This document shows, piece by piece, positions 7,226 to 10,100 of a stretch of DNA of 10,100 nt. The notes beneath the pieces are model-generated. The model saw only the letters and a list, made by a program, of their open reading frames with translations. It did no database searches and had not been told where the DNA came from. Within the stretch, counting starts at the first letter, position 1. Each line of letters starts with the position of its first letter. Source of the stretch: STD1-204 sp041649895 (GTDB taxonomy: Bacteria > Patescibacteriota > Minisyncoccia > Minisyncoccales > Minisyncoccaceae); the NCBI GenBank assembly GCA_041649895.1, contig JBAZMG010000038.1:1-10100 (forward strand), given 5' to 3'. The translations under genes and the position numbers were made by a program.

Positions 7226-7495
7226 TTGCTTCTGGCAATCTTCCAGTTTACAAAGGATTTTAGCAAAGAATACAAATATACTGTGGGGAAGAGCCTGAAA
7301 AAGGAGACAATAGAATTACTCACACTAATATACAGGGCCAATGCAAGACATACAAAAGCGGATATACTGCAAACGGCACGTGAGCAAATAGAGGTAATCA
7401 AATTGCTTATCCGTTTTATGAATGATATAAGTTTGCCTGCCGTAACAGCAATGGAACAACAACAAGGCAAGCAGGTTTTTTCCTCCACTGCCTGA
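7226..7495 (+). CDS. avd: Avd-like four-helix-bundle protein, DGR accessory, start damaged
   Basis: Avd proteins form small barrel-shaped pentamers that bind the DGR reverse transcriptase and template RNA and are needed for mutagenic homing. Translation from 7199 gives LPVYIATYDLLLAIFQFTKD, then basic/amphipathic helices with GKSLKKE, LIYRANARH and LLIRFMNDIS. That is the arrangement I recall for Bacteroidetes Avd/four-helix-bundle proteins of about 110-120 residues. Conserved similarity begins at 7199, right after an in-frame TAA (7196-7198), but no ATG or GTG precedes the first helix. The only usable start, TTG at 7226, would cut into helix 1. The gene is therefore probably broken at its 5' end or uses a rare start. 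It lies 112 bp after the FISUMP gene on the same strand. The reverse transcriptase that normally follows is absent: a minus-strand primase begins 4 bp later. Confidence 0.7.
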   Translation: MLLAIFQFTKDFSKEYKYTVGKSLKKETIELLTLIYRANARHTKADILQTAREQIEVIKLLIRFMNDISLPAVTAMEQQQGKQVFSSTA

Positions 7496-7499
7496 TAGA

Positions 7500-8612
7500 C
7501 TAGCCCTCCCTCATCCCCACCACCTCCAAATCCAGCTCATTAATGAGCATGGCAAGTCCGTCCATATTCCCCACGTCAGCTAGTTTCTTCAATTTCAAAA
7601 AAGTGGGATGCATCCTGGGATCCTCATACCTCTCAACGGGAGTAATGGCAATATGCTCCTTCCTGTGCTGCCGTATCAGCAGGTCCGCAATGTCCACATG
7701 ATTTCTCCGGTCCTCAACAGTCGCATTCTTTTCCAGAACATCTGACACAACAATCTCGACACCCCGCACCTGGAACAATTTCTCCTTCCATTCAGAAAAC
7801 CCGTCCACATCGGGAAAAGCCACGACCTTACGGCCCTTGAGCACCTGCAGCCGGTCATTCAGCTGTGATTTTCCACCCGTGGCCAGCCAAATGTATTCCG
7901 GCCAGAAGGAACTGCAGATCACCGCCGTCTTCTCACTTTCCACAAGGGCCACCGGCCTGAACGGGTATCGTTTCAAAAGATGCTCCCCAAACAGGCACTG
8001 GGTCAATTCCCACCTGTCGGGAAGACGCAACAATGGATCTGCGGACTGTTTCAAAATGGAATGCACCCAGGTGATTTTCCCACCGATTTTTTCATCCTTG
8101 ACCCGATGCCCGGTCTGTCGGTCATACTTCATGATCTTCCCAGTCCTGCAGCGACCCTCCGTATCCAACTGGTAGAAAATCACGTCTTTGCTTTTTGTCA
8201 CGCCTATATGGTACTCTTTTACGATTTTGGCTGTGTTCTTCCTCCCGATCAAACCGGTCAGGAACGCTGTGAAATCGCTGTCTATTGCCGGATTTACCGA
8301 GCTTTTTACTATGTCTGCCCCGATGGTCCATAATTGTTTTTTTACTGTTGTTTTTATCGTTGGCCGAGGTATGCGGAAAAAGTTATCTTTCCAGTCGGGC
8401 CGTGCCGTCGGATGATCCGCGAAAAATTGTTTGGGCGTATAATGATATCCGCAGCTGCTTTCGTGGTTGCACCTTCCCACCACCTCATCCAAATAATCGC
8501 CGTTTTCATCCACATAAAGAGAAAAACAGTGTTTGTCCCCGCAAGCGGGACAAGTGAACCGGCTCCAGGGCCCTTTATAGGGCTGCAGGCAATAAGCGTG
8601 TGCATCGCTCAT
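7500..8612 (-). CDS. DUF6371-like zinc-ribbon/TOPRIM primase of a mobile element
   Basis: A 370-residue DNA primase-like protein, presumably making primers for replication of the excised element together with the upstream ATPase. An N-terminal zinc ribbon uses Cys21-Cys24 (CPAC) and Cys48/Cys54 (RCNHESSCGYH). A middle section has the YQLDTEGRCRTGKIMKYD stretch (147-164), typical of DUF6371 proteins. A TOPRIM fold follows, with Glu225 in VALVESEKTA and Asp268/Asp270 in VVAFPDVDG. The catalytic acidic residues are in place, so it looks intact. The ATG (8612-8610) overlaps the TGA of the ATPase gene in an ATGA, so translation is probably coupled. The stop lies 4 bp from the convergent Avd-like gene, leaving no room for a terminator between them. 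The family name is from memory of motifs; the primase role is inferred. Confidence 0.8.
   Translation of the reverse strand: MSDAHAYCLQPYKGPWSRFTCPACGDKHCFSLYVDENGDYLDEVVGRCNHESSCGYHYTPKQFFADHPTARPDWKDNFFRIPRPTIKTTVKKQLWTIGADIVKSSVNPAIDSDFTAFLTGLIGRKNTAKIVKEYHIGVTKSKDVIFYQLDTEGRCRTGKIMKYDRQTGHRVKDEKIGGKITWVHSILKQSADPLLRLPDRWELTQCLFGEHLLKRYPFRPVALVESEKTAVICSSFWPEYIWLATGGKSQLNDRLQVLKGRKVVAFPDVDGFSEWKEKLFQVRGVEIVVSDVLEKNATVEDRRNHVDIADLLIRQHRKEHIAITPVERYEDPRMHPTFLKLKKLADVGNMDGLAMLINELDLEVVGMREG
8533..8553. repeat. TTGTCCC/GGGACAA hairpin inside the primase gene
   Basis: TTGTCCCCGC (8533-8542) faces GCGGGACAA (8545-8553), an inverted repeat with one extra C, over the codons for the first zinc-ribbon cysteines. 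It uses the same TGTCCC/GGGACA core as the two arrays but a shorter spacing, so it may be a coincidence of CPACGD codon choice. Confidence 0.4.
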
Positions 8613-9232
8613 AGGGCATCAAAATCTTCACCACACTGTCCCGCCTGTCCCAACTGTCCCGCCTGTCCCACTTGTCCCAACTGTCCCACGTCCCCGCATG
8701 GGACAGCCTCCGCAGGGGAAAGCCCTTCCTTCATCTTCTCCCGGGCAATGATCCGGTGCACCGAGGTTTTACTCCGATCCACCAGGTCTGCAATTTCCCG
8801 TACCGATTTTCCCTCCCGGTGGAGCGCCAGAATATTGGAATGGGTGCTGTATTCATCATCTTCCGTCTTATCCTTCAAATGCTCCGATTCCTTCCCATAA
8901 CCCCTGTGAAGAAAATGCACATACCCGTCCTCACTGGTGATCTCATAAACAATCACATTATCGGAATCATACACATATTCACTGGCCCTGACCTTGACCT
9001 GCTTGACAAACTTGATGCGTTTATCCTTTGCCGACTGCCCGATGGCAAACACATTGTCAAAGAAATTGTAGAGTTTCTTGGATCCGGCCAGATCGTTTTG
9101 GGTAATGGGGTTGCTCAGGTTCCGCTTGGGTGTGTGCGAGATGATCAATAGGGTAAGGGAGTGTTTCTTCTTCAGGGCTATCAGCTTCATCATGAACAAC
9201 CCGGCCACGGATTTTACCACCTGACCCAACAC
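8609..9232 (-). pseudogene. RepA-like AAA/RecA-fold ATPase, N-terminal half missing
   Basis: This is the C-terminal part of a RepA-family replicative ATPase/helicase common in Bacteroidetes mobile elements. Visible parts are the helix ending LFMMKLIALKKKH, the core strand LTLLIISHTPKR, the NDLAGSKKLYNFFDNVFAIG stretch after it, a helix-turn-helix around residues 133-167 (GKSVREIADLVDRSKTSVHRI), and a Gly-Gln-X repeat tail encoded by the GGGACA array. The Walker A loop and Walker B strand, normally upstream, are absent. Family-like sequence stops near 9205, and the frame closes at a TAA at 9244-9242. The GTG at 9232 is only the first possible start. ATP hydrolysis is therefore not expected. 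It remains coupled to the primase by ATGA and could still be translated as a DNA-binding remnant. Confidence 0.72.
8637..8705 (-). repeat. GGGACA array, right copy (in the ATPase gene)
   Basis: Six TGTCCC units start at 8637, 8646, 8655, 8664, 8673 and 8682, exactly every 9 bp. They are followed by 10 nt and an inverted TGGGACA (8699-8705). Read on the minus strand this is TGTCCCA, N10, then tandem TGGGACA units, the same layout as 2125-2176. The period keeps frame and codes for Gly-Gln-Leu/Val/Ala repeats at the ATPase C-terminus. Confidence 0.75.
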
Positions 9233-9236
9233 AAAA

Positions 9237-9252
9237 ATCTTTTAAAAAAGAT
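9237..9252 (-). terminator. AT-rich hairpin with T-tail
   Basis: ATCTTTT (9237-9243) pairs with AAAAGAT (9246-9252) over a 2-nt gap and is followed on the minus strand by TTTTTG. It could terminate transcription arriving from the AbiEii side, but the stem has only one G-C pair and is weak. Confidence 0.3.
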
Positions 9253-9269
9253 GGAAGAACAAATTTTTC

Positions 9270-9285
9270 GTGTTTACGTAAACAC
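9270..9285. promoter_or_regulatory. Perfect 16-bp palindrome, possible operator
   Basis: GTGTTTACGTAAACAC is an uninterrupted perfect palindrome centred at 9277/9278. Dyads of this size are typical of homodimeric repressor sites. It lies between the AbiEii/HsdR remnant and the ATPase fragment. No regulator is encoded nearby. Confidence 0.4.
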
Positions 9286-9315
9286 ACTTTTTCCCCGGGA
9301 AACCCGCAATGAAAC

Positions 9316-9371
9316 TTCCTGCCCCAATAACTCGGTAAATGCTCGTTCTAATTTTCTTCGGTGAATTTCAT
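9316..9371 (-). pseudogene. N-terminal remnant resembling HsdR (type I restriction subunit)
   Basis: An ATG at 9371-9369 overlaps the AbiEii stop as ATGA and reads MKFTEEN, then TAG. If one A is restored in the AAAA run (9351-9354), the frame continues as KLERAFTELLGQE. This gives MKFTEEKLERAFTELLGQE, which closely matches the usual start of HsdR, the ATP-dependent translocase/nuclease subunit of type I restriction systems. The shifted frame runs on without HsdR-like sequence to a TAA at 9276-9274. Only about 19 residues of the family remain, so the call is tentative. The AbiEii-to-HsdR order fits type I restriction loci that I recall carrying AbiE-type genes. Confidence 0.42.
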
Positions 9372-10100
9372 TTAATTCGCTTTATTAATTCTTCAAATGA
9401 TTTAGCCACTTCATTTTCAGCAGGAATTGGTCTATATGCCAAAGCAGATAATTCAGTTTGATATATTTCTTTTAATTGTTTCCATATGGCTGGAAAATCA
9501 GCCACTAAAGGAGATTCTGAAATTAACTTAATTTGCCATCCTGTCGGTTCTTCAAACATTTCCCTGTCGTGTTGCAAGATTGTTTCAAATTGTTTCTTAA
9601 ACGAATCAGATGCGACAAATTCAGCGCATTCAGGATTTTTCATTAAGAAGTATAAATCGTAAAAATGCCGTATCTTTTTCGAAATACTTTCAACGGCATT
9701 TTGTTCGAATGAAAACCGGATTAGTGAAATTGTTTTCTCCAACAACGTTTGTCCTTTGCTCAACACATTTATCTCAAATGGTTGAAGGTCGTATTGCTCT
9801 ATGTATTTTTCATTTCCTGTCTGCTGTAAGAAGTCAAATACAAAACTTTTTAAGGTAAGCCGTTGAAAAGGAAAAGGATTGGCAAATGAATTTATCTCGA
9901 CAATCAATTTGTTGTTCTTATTACTTTTATTTGTGGTCACATATTCAAAAACAGATTTTCTGAATCGTGAACCCTTGCTGGTAACACCATCCATTTGCAC
10001 TTCGGTTAAATCGGATGTGATTTCTTTTTCAATAGTGCGGATGATGGTTTTAATTTCATTACCTGTTTTACCCTTGTCGTTTATAATGGCAATATCAACA
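9368..10100 (-). CDS. AbiEii/AbiGii-family nucleotidyltransferase toxin (5' end off window)
   Basis: AbiEii proteins are toxins of the type IV AbiE abortive-infection systems. They transfer nucleotides and cause growth arrest during phage attack, kept in check by the AbiEi antitoxin. The 243 visible residues start at VDIAIINDKGKTGNEIKTII, which contains the end of the DxD nucleotidyltransferase motif. They continue through KLIVEINSFANPFPF and LSKGQTLLEKTISLIRFS to KKIRHFYDLYFLM (about 140-153), the conserved helix with the K-x-R-x-x-YDL pattern. Roughly 50-70 N-terminal residues lie beyond the right edge, where an AbiEi partner would be expected. GTG at 10000 is internal, not a start. The codon use is AT-rich, unlike the GC-richer primase/ATPase genes, consistent with a different origin. 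Confidence 0.8.
   Translation of the reverse strand, partial: VDIAIINDKGKTGNEIKTIIRTIEKEITSDLTEVQMDGVTSKGSRFRKSVFEYVTTNKSNKNNKLIVEINSFANPFPFQRLTLKSFVFDFLQQTGNEKYIEQYDLQPFEINVLSKGQTLLEKTISLIRFSFEQNAVESISKKIRHFYDLYFLMKNPECAEFVASDSFKKQFETILQHDREMFEEPTGWQIKLISESPLVADFPAIWKQLKEIYQTELSALAYRPIPAENEVAKSFEELIKRIK

Noticed and set aside
7114..7499. A DGR template repeat or reverse transcriptase near avd
   Set aside because: No segment resembles the FISUMP variable-region flanks, and there is no frame long enough for a reverse transcriptase; the space is filled by the Avd-like frame.
8334..8900. Plus-strand open frame of 188 codons with a CPxCP repeat
   Set aside because: It is antisense to the primase and ATPase genes. 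The Cys-Pro repeat is the complement of the GGGACA array, and the opposite strand has clear protein families.
9057..9287. Minus-strand open frame overlapping the ATPase fragment
   Set aside because: It is out of frame with the recognisable ATPase sequence and shows no family features; it is a shadow frame crossing the joint.

Overview
The window looks like accessory DNA from a member of the Bacteroidota, probably Bacteroidales or a relative. The evidence is a Bacteroidetes-type tyrosine integrase, promoter-like -7 boxes of the TAnnTTTG form, a DUF6371-like primase next to a RepA-like ATPase, and a FISUMP (Fibrobacter succinogenes major paralogous domain) protein. These family calls come from recognised motifs, because no database search could be run.

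Layout from left to right. 1-317: non-coding flank with two hairpin terminators. 316-335: on the minus strand this reads as the 3' end of a leucine-like tRNA (half T-loop, T-stem strand, acceptor strand), followed by a terminator. It is best read as the attachment site of an integrative element whose integrase gene starts 235 bp to the right (570-2078, +). 2079-2490: integrase terminator, a structured GGGACA array and a promoter. 2491-7113 (+): a 1540-residue secreted protein of five FISUMP domains alternating with four fibronectin-III-like domains. 7199-7495 (+): an Avd-like four-helix-bundle gene with no good start codon. 7500-8612 and 8609-9232 (both -): a primase and the 3' part of a RepA-like ATPase, joined by an ATGA overlap. 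9368-10100 (-): an AbiEii nucleotidyltransferase toxin running off the window, followed by a short, frameshifted remnant resembling the start of a type I restriction subunit, HsdR.

The main discovery is the 2491-7495 block. Each FISUMP domain ends in a stretch of about 150 bp where many aligned codons differ in the first two bases but keep C or T in the third. The scaffold around these stretches is nearly identical at DNA level. That is the pattern left by diversity-generating retroelements (DGRs), whose templates carry AAC/AAT codons and mutate at adenines. The Avd-like gene downstream, a standard DGR partner, supports this. No reverse transcriptase and no template repeat are present here. 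The block is therefore either a remote target array served in trans or a decayed DGR that kept five diversified copies.

A second unexplained structure occurs twice, 6.5 kb apart and in opposite orientation: TGTCCCA, ten bases, then tandem TGGGACA units about every 9 bp. One copy is intergenic. The other lies inside the ATPase gene and encodes a Gly-Gln-X tail. The right side carries a rearrangement joint: the ATPase lacks its N-terminal half, and the HsdR-like remnant ends abruptly on the other side.
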